Assembly (NCBI GenBank): GCA_015680685.1 | Contig: MNCI01012718.1 | Coordinates: 1,348,098-1,412,097, forward strand | Direction: 5' to 3' | Origin: Gnetum montanum | Lineage: Eukaryota; Streptophyta; Gnetopsida; Gnetales; Gnetaceae | Length of the DNA stretch: 64,000 nucleotides | Shown: positions 23,205 through 35,000 of the stretch, piece by piece | How positions within the stretch are numbered: position 1 is the first letter of the stretch | How the letters are laid out: each line of letters opens with the position of its first letter | Position numbers and translations under genes: made by a program | The notes under the pieces: generated by a model | The model's database searches: none | What the model saw: the letters and a program-made list of their open reading frames with translations, nothing else | What the model was told of the DNA's origin: nothing

Positions 23205-25160
23205 ATGCCTCTCCTACAAGATTACAATAATGCCACACTTAGTGAGGAAGTTCATTGCAGAACCAATGAACTATATGATGATGAAGATTGGAGTACACAA
23301 CCCAAGGTAGGGGTTTCTTATAAACATGAATGAAAGCAACGTCATCCCAACGCATGAAAGCATAACTTACAGGATGATGATGAACCCCTACTAGCCACTA
23401 CAAGCTTAATGCAAATACAAGAGGCAGTTCGAATCTCACATAGGCATCGTAAAGAAAGCCATCTACCCAGGCTCGATTTAAACAACTTCCCTAATTTTTC
23501 AGGAGGCTATGACTTAGATCCACATCAACATTTACAAGCCTTCTACGATGCCTGCACATGGAATAACATTGATAATGGATGGCAAAAACTTAAGCTCTTT
23601 CCCATGACACTCGTTGGCCAAGCAAAAGTATGGTATAGATCATTAAAACCAAATTCAATATGATGTTGGTCAACAATGGTAGAAGTATTTAATGAAAAAT
23701 ATCAAACCTACGCAAGAGTGTCAGCCTTGAGAAAAAAAATCCAAGGATGGAAACAAGCACAACATGAACCCTTGGACATGGCCTTAGAAAGATATTATGC
23801 ACTATTGAACAACTATCTAGGCCATGGGTTTTCCGAGGAAAGGTTAATGTACCATATCATTGATGGGCTATGTAATGAAACAAGAGAGACCTTAGGAATG
23901 TATGCCCAAGGTCAACTATACGAACTCTGAACCCATCAAATCCAAGAGCTTATTAAGCGGGTAGCCAAAGAAGAAGGAGAATTAGCTAGAAGGAAGAGTG
24001 TTGAAAAACATCAATGGGACTAGAATCTCAACTTAACAAAGGTCCATAATTACAAAAAGGGAAAATCAACCAATCTCAAGGTGGAAGAACCATCTTTTCC
24101 AATACAATAATCGTTAGAGGAAGTCGAGGCAAAGATCAATAAGATGTTGGAATGGATGCATAAAAAGTGTGGAGAATATATCGATATCGTTGGAGATAGA
24201 GTTTTGACAACCCAAGAAGTAGGACAAAGTAATAGTAGACAATTGGAAAGAAGGGATAAGGAAAATAATAGGTCAACTGCCAATCATACGGATGAATGCA
24301 ACATATGCCTGTACGATCATCCCAAGGGCCAATGCCCAATCTTGTCACATTTACATGAGCATTGTGGAAACACATTACATCCAGAGTTCATACAGAAATA
24401 CTATGTTTGATCACAGTGGAAACCATCCCAGTCGTGGGGGAGACCACCACTAAATTGGCGACACCGTTCATATCATCCGAACCCAAACACTTATCTTGTT
24501 CAACATCCTGTTTCTCCATCTAGGGCAACATACTCTATCTCACCATAGTACCATTCTCCTCAATACTATCAGCCCATGTCTTTAACACTACCACCACCTT
24601 GTGCACCCTATACTCCTCCTAACTTTTAGCATTCTCATTTTTCCCTCCTTCTACATCGCCACCAACTATTCCTAAGGTGTCTATGCCACAGCAACAACCC
24701 ACGAACATTACTTGTGCTACTACTTCCAACAGCAGTGAAAAGCCTCCTCGACATCCAAAGCATCCCTTCTTTAAACATGACCGTAAGAAGGGACAACACA
24801 ATTTCGAGACCACTACATCCTCCAACTCAACACAAGTCCCACACTGTGGTTCACCCTTATCTTCGAACCCAACACCTCATGTAACTCCATTAGGGGCACC
24901 AACTTACACTCCAACAACAATACGGCCCAATGAACACAGGAATGGAGAGCAACAACCCAATCCTTGCATACCATCTAATGGTCCCAAATATCATAGTGGG
25001 TCAACTCGTTATCCGGGAACTACATCGTATAAAGTGCCCCACTATGCTTATTATAATCAAGTGTGTGAACCTCGATGGGGTAAATTTTACCTAGTCCTTG
25101 TCATCCTCAACCGGTTAGTTATGGGGTATAACCCCCATTTTAATAACAAGCAGGATTAAT
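23205..25160 (+). pseudogene. gag: Gag pseudogene of the third GATATC element
   Basis: The ATG at 23205 (MPLLQDYNNA) aligns with the outer gag at 9675. The gag core is at about residues 85-240: GGYDLDPHQHLQAFYDAC, KLFPMTLVGQAKVWYRSL, TYARVSALRKK and YHIIDGLCNETRE. All of these blocks share one phase up to about 24410, broken by stops such as those near 23332, 23660 and 23928. A zinc-knuckle-like CNICLYDHPKGQCP (CX2CX3HX4C, one residue shorter than the usual middle spacing) lies near 24296-24340. A frameshift between 24410 and 24677 precedes a Thr/Pro/Asn-rich tail ending about 25159. No pol follows. This copy preserves the knuckle best and shows what the family's Gag looked like. Confidence 0.8.
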
Positions 25161-26280
25161 AATCACTTTTTATTTTCTTTAATTTTACAACTTTTTGTTT
25201 TCCAGTTTTTCATTTTTCAACTTCTTGTTTTATCTTTTTATCTTTTTAGTATTTTTGTCTTTTTACGCTTTTGTAAGTAATCTCATCTACGAATAAAACA
25301 TTCATGTGGATCATTGGTTGAGGTGTGTTCTATGTTTTTATGTCTTGAGTGCTCAATTATTTGGATAGTGAGCCCATTACACCCACTCATCCATTCTACC
25401 AATAAGAGGTTCTGTTCGAGGGTACAGTGATATTCTTGAAATTCTTAAAACTTAAAATTAATTTCGTGTTCATTGTACCCAGAATGAAGAACAATGGACC
25501 AAGAGGGAATGATTAGGGTGTGACATCAAGGGGACTTGTGGATTCCCTTTGGTGACCTCTGTGGGAGTTATCATGCAACGTGGTCATACTAAGATCCTTG
25601 TAGATCTAATGAAAATGGGAGTAAGAGTAATCAAAAGGGCACTCAAAAATCCAATGCTGTTCTAGGGGGTCCCACTGGAAAGACATGCACCCATGCCTAA
25701 AGGTTGATGGTTTCTCTGGATTCAATATTCAAAAAGAAAAAAAAGAGAGAGAGAAAAAGAAAAACAAAGTGCCACAAAATAAAAATCACTCCTCCCTTGA
25801 ATAAAACACCGAGTGATCGTATGCCTTGTTGTTATGATACTCTCATAGTTGCTCATCATGGGATGAAAAATGTGATGTCATTGATTAGAAGGATGGACTT
25901 GGTCCTGATCTTGGAATGATGGGTTAATGACACATTAATCACGCTTTACACGCAAGATTCACTATGCCCTAGGGCAGTTGCCTCATGTCCCAGTCTCTAC
26001 GATCCTTTCTATAGTTCATCTCATCTCACTATTCGTGTAATTGTAGCTCGTGTTGTGTGTAACATAGAATTCTTACCTCATTCCAGTGATAATCACATGT
26101 GTGTATTTTGTGGAGTTAGTGCAGATTACATTTAACCCTTCTAGTGCCCACAGACGCTTTAAGTGGGGTTACACAAGGGCATTATAGGTTGGAACCTACT
26201 TTGGGGAGGATCAACTTGTGTAATCTTTTGTAATCTTCACTTATGATATAGCTCACACACACCATTTCTCACCCTCAGCT
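25161..26280 (+). other. 3' noncoding region of third element
   Basis: Collinear with 12835-14030: T-rich tract, TCTACGAATAAAACATTCATG, ATCAAGGGGACTTGTGGATTC, then GGGCATTATAGGTTGGAACC and TTTGGGGAGGAT near 26165-26215. Similarity ends at about 26280 with no third ORF, polypurine tract or LTR. The element is truncated there. Confidence 0.55.
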
Positions 26281-26937
26281 TATTTTTGTTTTGGCATTTT
26301 TTTTTGTGAGGAGCTTTGTTTTGATCTTGTACTCATGCTCAAGTGCCATGTTGTGTGTTGCAACTGCTTAAAAGTGTTCCAGTGTGCAACAGTGTGCTCA
26401 AAGTTTTGAGTGTACTGTGTGTATCAGGGGGTGTGGCTAAGTAGAGTATGTTGAGGAATAGATAGGAAATGTAACGGGAAATGGGGATGTACTAGTGAAT
26501 GGTTTGATGAACCTGGTTACGTGTGTTAGGAGCAATGTCTCACCTTGCTGCTTATGATGAAGTGCATTCTTGTACGAACACCTTTGAGTGTCATCCTGCA
26601 AACACAACTCCAAGAAGACAAGAAAACCATGAGTGAGTAAGAAACCTTAGACTTAAACTGTTACTGATGAAACAAAGGCACCAGATGAGATCCCCCCCCC
26701 TGTATATGAATGGCAGCAATGTTGTTAGGATTGGCCGATGGTGAGCGATGCAGCGATTCTGATGAAGTTTGAATGCAGCCACAGATTGAGGAACCAGAGA
26801 TGAAATTGCTAGTTTCTAGTCTTAGCGGACTATGAAGAAGCAAACCAATTTATAGTCTTAGTGGACTCTGGTGAATGCAACTGTGGTAGTTTACTGTCGT
26901 ACCGAACGGGTGCTAGTTTATTATCATTGCAGATACT
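26281..26937. other. Flank between GATATC element and Tat-like element
   Basis: No coding block recognised. Contains a nine-base C run near 26693. It is probably the 3' noncoding region of the minus-strand Tat-like element, since integrase ends just to the right, but no LTR for that element is visible. Confidence 0.35.
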
Positions 26938-27090
26938 GTGTGGTATCAGTTTATCGTCATGATGTCAGGATGAGCTGTGGTATCAATTTTAAGTCATGAT
27001 TCCAGGACTGTTCTATGGTATCAGTTTACCGTCATGATTCCAGGACGAGCTGTGGTATCAGTTTACCATCATGATGCCAAGATGAACACG
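26938..27090. repeat. Minisatellite, about 37-bp unit, four copies
   Basis: TGTGGTATCAGTTTACCGTC, followed by ATGATTCCAGGACGAGC, repeats four times with variation, and a degenerate copy precedes it near 26881. It lies immediately 3' of the integrase frame. It shares the AGTTTA-x-x-x-TCAT...GGA-C core with the arrays at 30.67 kb and 36.1-36.4 kb. Confidence 0.75.
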
Positions 27091-27129
27091 TACCTGAATC
27101 TATGTTCAAACGTGGAACAGTTTTAAGAA

Positions 27130-28227
27130 TAAGTGATTAGTCAGATTTGCAAGCTCATGCCCTTCCATATCAGCTAACTTGAATGCTCCGTTGTCGTATG
27201 CTTTGGTGACCAAGTAGGGCCCTTCCCAGTTGGCTGAGAATTTTTCTGGGTGTTCCCGAACGGCCTTAAGTACAAGGTCACCTTCTTTGATAGGGCGCTT
27301 ATGAATGTCGTGCCGATGGCGTTGCCGTTGTTGTTTTTGGTACCATTCAATCTAATCAAGTGCACATATGCGTTCCTCCTCCACCGAGTCTAGGTCAATG
27401 ATGCGCAGGTCATTGTTTTGTCCTTCGTCAAGGAGTCTGAAAAGTGTGATCCTTAAAGATGGTACCTGTAATTCCAGAGGTAAAATAGCTTCTAAACCAT
27501 AAACAAGACTATATGGCGTTTTACCTGTTGAAGTCCGATGCGTAGTACGATAGGCCCACAATGCGTATACCAGCTGCTCGTGCCATCTTTTCTTACTTTG
27601 GATAAGCATCTTTTTAAGTATTGTAATGATGGTTTTGTTTGTGGCCTCTACTTGCCCATTGCTCTGAGGGTAGTAAGGGGATGAAAATGAGTTTTTGATC
27701 CCCAGACTTTCACAGAAAATTTTGGTTTCGGCATTGCTGAATTGTGGCCCGTTATCAGTGATGATGGTCATGGGGATACCAAAATGGGTCACAATGTTTT
27801 CAAGAATGCAGTTGCATACGTGTTTAGATGTGGTCTTTTGAAGCGGAACAGCTTCTACCCACTTCATGAAATACTCTGTCGCGGTTATGATGAAACTATG
27901 CCCTGCAGAAGATGAGGGTGTTATTGGTCCGATAAGGTCCAATCCCCACTTTTGAAAGGGCCATGTGATTTGCGCTGTACGCAAATCGCTTGATGGGACA
28001 TGGATCAGATTACTATGTCTTTGACAGGTGCTACATGTTTTAGCCTTGGAGAGACAGTCATACTCCATATGCGGCCAATAATAGCCTAAGCATCTTATTT
28101 TCGTTGCCATTGCTTTAGGTGCTATGTGTCCTCCGCATACTCCGTCATGTACTTGCTCAACGATGGTTTGGGCATCAGCGCTGCCAATGCATGTTAGCAG
28201 TATGCCTTCGTAGGATCGATGACACAA
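27130..28227 (-). pseudogene. Tat-like Ty3 integrase
   Basis: Integrase joins retrotransposon cDNA to the host genome. Reading on the minus strand from 28227, the frame has a zinc-binding N-domain (VHDGVCGGH...CSTCQRH). It then has a full DDE core: GLDLIGP (first Asp), ITDNGPQFSN (second Asp) and YYPQSNGQVEATNK (Glu). The core is open to 27352. After a frameshift near 27350-27365, the C-terminal GPY/F-like module NWEGPYLVTKAYDNGAFKL is found in another phase, ending about 27130. All catalytic residues and the core remain readable, so this is one of the better preserved pieces of the element. It lies directly downstream of the RNase H segment, as in all Ty3 elements. Confidence 0.9.
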
Positions 28228-28323
28228 TATGTCCCCTACTAATGCATATTTCCGAGAACGTTTTCATACTACGTCTTTTTGTGCATTTGTTAGATGTCAC
28301 GGTGTTTCACCGTGTAGAAGGTA

Positions 28324-29268
28324 CTATTTTATGTCGTCATACCATTCTATCGCATGTGTTGTACCAACGGATGCAATTGGCAACGTATCGAGAGTGTCGG
28401 TTATGGGTTTAGCACAACTGATTATGGAGCTTGGCAACATATGGAACATGTCAGGCAATATGTTTAGCGCTAGCGTAGCCAGTGCGTCTGCAATGGTGTT
28501 ATCGTTTCTAGAGACATGTTGCACGTCGATGTTTTCAAATTGTTTCATTAAGTGTTTGGCTAAGTCACAGTATGGTTGTAAATGTTGCGCTTTGCACGCG
28601 TAAATATATGTGACTTGGTTCAAAACCAGTTGTGAGTCTCCCCTGACCACAAGTTGTGTGATGTCTGAAGCTAGTGCTGCCATGAGACCTCTAAGAAGAC
28701 CTTCGTACTCTACTATGTTGTTGGTACAGTAAAAGTCAAAACGATAAGCAAAGGGTCTGGTCTCCCCGGAGGGGTAGGTGATGATGGCGGCAACACTTCC
28801 CCCTCGAGAGGTGGATGCTCCATCAAAGTTTAAAATGGCTTCATAGTCATCGGGTACTATGGCTATTGCACTTACATTTTCGTCAGGGAATTCTGGCTCT
28901 ATCATTGCTTGATCGTGCGTTGGTGACGCGGTCATTTGATTTGCTATGGCTTGACCCTTAACTGAAGATTGCGCTATGTAGTGTAGGTCAAACTCAGCTA
29001 TCATGGCTTTCCACCGGGCTATTCTACTTGTCTCGTAAATGTTTCCTGTGATGGCTCTGAGCACATTATCCTTGCAGATTATGTTAACTTGGTTATGGAA
29101 GAGGTAATGTTGCCATTTCTTTAAGGAAAAGACCAGTGCTAAACATGACCTCTCCACCTCGTTATACTTTTTCTCATGGGCTATTAATGCATGTCTTAAG
29201 TAGTATACGGGGACTTCGACTCCATCGTTTTGTTTCTGGCAAAGCATGGACACGATTGACGAGTCCAA
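28324..29268 (-). pseudogene. RNase H plus second (archaeal-type) RNase H domain
   Basis: An open 314-codon frame covers two domains. The first part is the RT-connected RNase H: ATLDSSIVSMLCQ, then YYLRHALIAHEKKYNEVE. It is followed by YIAQSSVKGQAIANQM, where related Tat elements have KGQALADFLA. From about residue 135 a second RNase H begins: ILNFDGASTSRGG (Asp), NNIVEYEGLL (Glu), VVRGDSQLVLNQV (Asp) and RNDNTIADALATLA (Asp). All four active-site acidic residues are present in the second domain. Two RNase H domains in tandem are diagnostic of the plant Tat/Ogre clade of Ty3. The frame lies between RT and integrase, in the correct order. Confidence 0.88.
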
Positions 29269-30544
29269 AGTGGCAAGGTAGATGTAAAACGATTTATCAT
29301 TTTGAGGTGGATAAACCGTGGGTAGTTGAACGAGTGCTGCTTTAATATTGTCAAATGCTTCCTGGCACTATGGAGTCCATTCAAAATGGACGTTCTTACA
29401 TAGCAAGTGGTTCATAAGTTTCAACTTCTCTGTTAGTTTTTCTATGAAACGTCTGATGAACTGTAATCTACCTTGTAGACCTCGAAGTTCGATAAGGTTG
29501 CCAGGTGGTTTTAAGTTTGTTATGGCCTTAACTTTATCGGGGTCTACTCGTATCCCCGCTTCCGAGATTCATTTTGCCTGTCTTGACTCCAAAGATGCAT
29601 TTCTTTGGGTTAAGTCTCAGCTCATATTTTCAACAACGCTTTAGTACTAGGTCAAGATCTTGTACATGTTGTTCTGATATTTTTGATTTAACCACAATGT
29701 CATCCACGTAGTCGTTAAGCGAGTGTAATATGTAATCGCTAAAAATAAATGTCATGGCCCTTTGATATGTGGCCCCAGCGTTCTTGAGACCGAAGGGCAT
29801 CATTGTATAACAAAAGGTTTCCCATGGTGTCATAAAGGTAGTCTGGAGCTAATGCTCCAGGTTAATGCGTATCTGGTTGTATCCTGAGAAGCCATCCATA
29901 AAAGATAATAGGGCATGCCCAACGGTTGAGTCAACAAGTTGATCGATGCTGGGTAGGGGAAAATCATATTTTATGGTCACAACGTTGAGATCCCAGAAGT
30001 TAATGCATAGGCAAATATTTCTGTTCTTTTTCGGGACAATGACCATGTTGGATACCCAATCGACGTAATCGACAACCCGAATTAAACCAGCTTGATAAAG
30101 TTTGGTGATCTCATTGCGAACTGCCAATGCTACCTCAGGTTTAACCTTTCGTGCCTTTTGTTTTACCGGCCTGAATTTTGGATCAAGGATAATGTTGTGC
30201 TGGATGATTCGAGGATCTAACCCGGGCATGTCAGTGTAAGACCAAGCGAATGCTTTCATGTTGTTTCGAAGCACATCTTCTATGTCTTTGGCCAGTTAAG
30301 GTTGTAATAGCGTACTCAATTTTAATATTTTGGTTTCACCATCAGGCATAACGATGGGGGTTTCAGTCAACGGGTCTTCAGTGATACTATCGGCTTCTAT
30401 GTCAAGAGATTTTGTCATACCTTTGTAGTTATCTAGCGTTTGTTGTGTTGAGGCTATGAGTGTGTCTTCCGTTGATGTACCTAAGCTGATGGAGTTTATG
30501 TTGATTTCTCTTGTGATTTTTCCATATGGTCCATCAATGATCAA
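29269..30544 (-). pseudogene. Tat-like Ty3 reverse transcriptase
   Basis: RT copies element RNA into cDNA. The frame is split by stops but its blocks are in order: a linker (30296-30544), then AFAWSYTDMPGLDPRI, KARKVKP and YDFPLPSIDQLVD. FMDGFSGYNQI follows (29849-30274), then MMPFGLKNAGATYQRAM and the catalytic NDYVDDIVVKS (29630-29833). The thumb (SEAGIRVDPDKVKAI, ELRGLQGRLQFIRRFIEKL) is readable at about 29590-29420 in one phase, with stops. WSYTDMPGLDP is a signature of the Tat/Ogre lineage. Stops occur at 30296-30298 and just before 29833, plus others in the thumb, so it is inactive. Protease is not adjacent: it lies 5.8 kb upstream at 36.4 kb. Confidence 0.9.
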
Positions 30545-30666
30545 GGGTGTGGATAAACACTAACAATCCATTGGACTTACTCCTGCCAATAAATAGAGGG
30601 CAGAATGAGCTAATAGGTGTTGTTTCATGTTCCTTGACAACCTAAATCGTGTGTACAAGCACAATG

Positions 30667-30836
30667 GTGGTTTATCGTCGCATTGGGACACATGGCAGTT
30701 TAAGGCCTTACCAAGCCATGTGTCACGGTTTAAGGCCTTACCAGGCCGCGTGTGGGCTGTATGTGGCAGTTTAAGGCCTTACTGGGCCGTCATGGCAGTT
30801 TAAGGTCATACCGGGCCGTATGGGTGATTTGACGAT
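30667..30836. repeat. Minisatellite before RT, four copies
   Basis: CAGTTTAAGGCCTTACCxGGCC and variants repeat four times with irregular spacers (GTGTGGGCTGTATG and similar). It lies just 5' of the RT linker on the minus strand, about 125 bases away. The same AGTTTAAGGCC core occurs at 36090-36150. Confidence 0.75.
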
Positions 30837-30864
30837 GCCTAGTCGTGGTATAATTCGCATCGGA

Positions 30865-30890
30865 GAGTTTGCGCCAAAATGTTCAGTGTG
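30865..30890 (-). other. Possible LTR end and primer-site-like sequence
   Basis: On the minus strand this reads ACACTGAACATTTTGGCGC and then AAACTCTCCGATG. A CA followed by T-run and TGGCGC is how Tat/Ogre LTRs commonly meet their primer site. The match to any tRNA beyond TGGCGC is weak. A comparable junction, ACAGAAATTGGCGC, lies on the same strand near 41077-41100. Confidence 0.25.
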
Positions 30891-31039
30891 GGCATGTGGT
30901 AGTATTCATCTTGTTATATATATATATTTTTGTATTTTGAACAATTTTAATTACAATTGATAAAAATAGAAGTAAAAATAAACAAAATGTAAGGCGGCGG
31001 CGGCGGTGGCGGTGGTAACGTGGGTGCTATATATAGCGT

Positions 31040-32045
31040 AAGGTTGTCAGTTGTAAGCACCATGAACTCAAAGCCAAGCATGAGCGTAAACCTTTAGCGT
31101 AAGCATAAACCACCAAACCTAGCGTAAACGTAAAGGCTCAAACCCCAGCGTAAGCGTAGAAACCCAAACCCTAGCGTAAGCGTGAGCATAGAGGCTTAAA
31201 CTTAGCATAAGCGTAAGTGTAAAGGCCCCAACTCAGCATGAGCGTAGAGGCTCAGACTCAGCGTACAGGGTTCAATTCGGCGTGCGGTTTTTATCCCCAG
31301 CGTAATCCTGTCAATCTCAGCGTAGAGGACGCCGAAATGGGCAAGGGTAAGGAGGTAGAAGGCCAAGGGAGGAAGGGGCCTAACCTGACTTTCACGCAGG
31401 AAAGCGAGGCCATGCTGCAGTGTCTGCCTAGGCCAAGAGTTCCATCGTGGCCTAGATCGTCACACAGGTAGGCTCTAATCCTGCCTCTATTAATTTTTTT
31501 TCATCTGTACTTGTCGTTAGGCATAGATAGTTTTTGTAGCGTAAATGGCCTATACGCTTAGCATAGACTGCAGCGTCTCTACAGCGTACAGCGTAGATGG
31601 TAACAGTATGGCATAAACGGTTTTATTAGTACATAGCGTAACCGATTTGATCAGTATATATTGTAAACTATTTCCACGGCGTATAGCGTAGATGATTTTC
31701 ACAGCGTATGCCCTGATGGTTTCCACGGCATATACGCTGATGATTTTCACAGCGTATACGCTGAGCGTAAATAGTTTGTTCTTTTCAGGCGGCGTATGGC
31801 GTAGACCTGTTTTCATAGTGTATATGCTGGCAGTTTTTTACAGTGTATAGCGTAGACCTGTTATCACAGCGTATACACTAACTGTATTTTATAGAATAGC
31901 GTAGATGGTTTTCACAGCATATACGCTGGCAATTTTTACAACGTATACGCTGAGCGTGAACAGTTTTCTTTCTTTTTTAGGCAGCGTATAGGCTAAGTGT
32001 TTTCAATTTGTTGATAGCGTATATGCCAAGCGTAAACAATTTCTT
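31040..32045 (+). repeat. GCGTAAGCGTAA / GCGTATACGC palindromic repeat region
   Basis: Over 1 kb is filled with GCGTA units. The left half has AGCGTAAGCGTAAA-type direct repeats (31080-31330). The right half has CAGCGTATACGCTG-type palindromes separated by T-rich spacers (31540-32035). The seven-exon plus-strand gene starts just after it. A possible 5' exon lies within it: ATG 31337 to 31467 (MGKGKEVEGQGRK...), ending at a GTAGGC donor. The junction to the next exon does not keep phase with the acceptor I chose, so this exon is uncertain. The same unit type fills 40.65-41.05 and 41.80-41.95 kb. Confidence 0.7.
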
Positions 32046-32057
32046 AATTTTTCGAAG

Positions 32058-35000
32058 TGTTGACCTGCAACATGGAATCTCATTTTCATGTATGGCTGAT
32101 TTATCGTGGCTTTCTAGTTACTTGTAGGGACACTGAGCCTTTCCTCCTGGTAGTTGAGCTAGTTGGAGTACTGGCGTGGTTTGGCCCTCTTGAGACCAAT
32201 GAACCTACCCCTGATCTGACTGTTGACAACAATGGGGTATGGTTCAAGGAAGGGGCGTGTGAATTCCTCGCCTTCATCCTAGAAAGATTTAAGGTGGTGG
32301 TCTAGTCACATTTAGGTGAACAAGTGGCACGGAGCGTGCTTGAGGCCATGTTGCCGGGATCGTCGGAGGGCATCGCGGTTTTTATGGTAGACATTGACAA
32401 GGGGCCGCTTATGATCGAGGACGGTCCCTCTGGCGGGACCAAATCTACTCGCCCGTTAGTGCACGTGTGGGACCTATTTCCACAAGGGCGTGATTATCTC
32501 AACAACACTTTGTTTCTAGTTGTGCATGCGCACACGTTATTCCAGAACCCTCCTGGCACAGTGTACCGAGTAGAGAGGTAAGATCATTTGACTTGTCATT
32601 TCTGTTTTTTTTTGTTGTTTAGTGTTGCCCCTGTTTTGACAACCGTTCTTTTGCAGGCCCCAAGTTAACCAAGATGGGACATGCGTTGATGATGATGGGC
32701 TTGCCCTAGCTCATACTGCTCTAGAGACCTTTATGGCTGGTCCCACCCTTCGCAGAGCTGTGTTAGCTCAAACCAAGGATGATATTGTCCATTTTCATAA
32801 ACGATTTTCTAGAACGTTCACACAATGCACAGCTCATGGGTGGTTGCATGGAGATTGGTCGCATAATTGACCAATTTTCCCTCGTGACTCTGACTTGGGT
32901 AGCACCTCGAAGTCCACAACTGAAGGTAAATGACAATATTTCCTAGATGCATTAATGTGTTTTTTTCGACTGCTAGTGGTTATACTGATGTGATGGTTTC
33001 GAATTGTATCTACAATTGATGTCCATCCCGGTGGAGACCCTGTCACGATAGGACAAACTGAGAGTACCCTCTCGATGAAGTTTGGGGAGATCAGTAAGGC
33101 ACAGAAATGGTTGTGCATCCATGCCCCGCCATCCATTGTCCGTTGTTTAGATGATGCCGGCCTTATGGAGCTCTTTACAACCCCGAGCCCTAATGTGTTG
33201 ATAGCTAAAATGATCAGGATTGTTGATTCATTCGACAAGTCTGTCTCCTACTACAGCACCCGTATTAAGGGTGTAAAAATAGTTTTCCATCTTTTGGCCG
33301 AATTCTTTTCAGACCTGTTCGGTGTACCGGCAAATGGCGTAAATGTAGTTTTGGACAGGGCTCAGAAAGAACTTCATATGGTACGTGAGTTAGAGGACTG
33401 GTTGGGCGTTACCAAGGGCTCCAAGGGATTCCCTATGCAAGGGAAGTCAAAGGTTGAGGAAGTTAATGAATTATATCCCTTGTTTAGGGCACGGGTGTTC
33501 CCTAAATCCCTATCCTAGGTGAGGAGTCTTGGTGTTGAAGTTGTGTGTATCATGCGAACCATTTTAGCAACTGGGATGCGTTATAACTGGGCTCAATTTT
33601 TGTTGTCGGGCCTTCATAAGGAGATAATGCGATTGCACTCAAACATTGAAGCGCAGTCTCATTTTGCATTTGCATTCTTTGCTAGCTATCTTCGTCATTT
33701 GGCCAAGTTTCTAGTGGTTCGTGCGGACAATAAATATGTCCTACGGGATCGTACTCAATTGTCTCATCCATGGATCAACCATTTGTTCGAGACAGCTGAG
33801 TCCCAAGATGCTCCTAAGGGGATTGATGAGTCAGTGTCCATCACGACAAGAGGGTCATCTAGTACCTCAACCCACACACGTGATAGTGTGGGGTTGGAAC
33901 CAGACGATGTGCCCTATACTGCCAAGAGAGCTGAACGTGTCATCAAAGAGACAATTGGGAAAGCCAAGTCGAAGCTCTTGAAGTGTGAATGCTCAACAGA
34001 GGTGGCCTCAAATGTGGAAGAGCCAGGGGTGACGCGCATACGGTTCAAGATGCCTGTCCGAGGTAAGTAAACTTGGTGCACTTATTGCATTGTCCTTTTC
34101 GTCTTATTCATAATTTTTATTTTGACCGCTTACATGCCACTGATGCCTTCAGACTTGACTCGAGAAGTGAGGAGGCAGGAATTAGAGACCATCATTGAAG
34201 AGGAGGAAGCTACAACAAAATTAATGACTGAAGAGGAAGATGTGGGCAAAGATTAGGTGGGAGGGACAGAAGAGCTAGGGGAAGACACCACAGATACAGA
34301 ACTGGTGGATGACTAAAGTGGTGTTGATGAAATGTTTAGCGGCTTCCTTAAGGGAAGACTGGACTTAGGCGAACCCCCAAACCCAGAAGGGGACAGAGAA
34401 CACGGTATATTTCCTTTTATTTTATTGTGTTACTTTGTGAGTCGTTGTTTCTATGGTGTTTTACTTTTATGTTTTCATCCCTTCCAGACGAAGGTAGTGA
34501 AACCAGAACGATGCGGCTGGACGTGCCCATGAAAATGGCTCCCCCTGAAGGGACCACGGAGGTTAGTCTGTCTCGTACTCGTGGACCATTTACTTGGACC
34601 GAGATGCCAAGTAAAATGGATTTTGTGGCTGGTATCACTGAGGAGGTGGTTGAACACATTCAAGAAGCCCACCCTGAGATAGGTACAAATGTTTCAACTC
34701 TTTTGCAGCTTTAGAGTTTCACACCCCATTTTTGTCATCTAATGTTTAATGCCTGTTCTTTTTGTGTGCATAGGAGCTAAGCTGAGGTGGGATCCATCTA
34801 AGATTGTTAGCATTGAAAGTTTGCCCACACTACCCCCAGAAGTTGAGCAGATACCAAGGCCATTTTATGACAAGGTGGTGGAAGGTCTTATACACAACGC
34901 CAAATCGCTTTAGACTTGTAGGCGTTCCATCGAACAGTTGTGGTTGCAAGTCCAAGCAAAGGAGAAAGCAATTTCCGAGTTATCAGTTGAGCATGATGAT

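Noticed and set aside
27174-29644. Plus-strand frames of about 70-125 codons
   Set aside because: They overlap the recognised integrase, RNase H and RT on the other strand and carry no motif.
32072-32305. Antisense gene exon 1 as a stand-alone short protein
   Set aside because: The same phase continues past the TAG to a good donor and joins exon 2 in phase.
33516-33518. TAG GTGAGG read as a splice donor in exon 3 of the antisense gene
   Set aside because: The reading frame continues in the same phase on both sides with domain-like sequence, so a nonsense codon is simpler.
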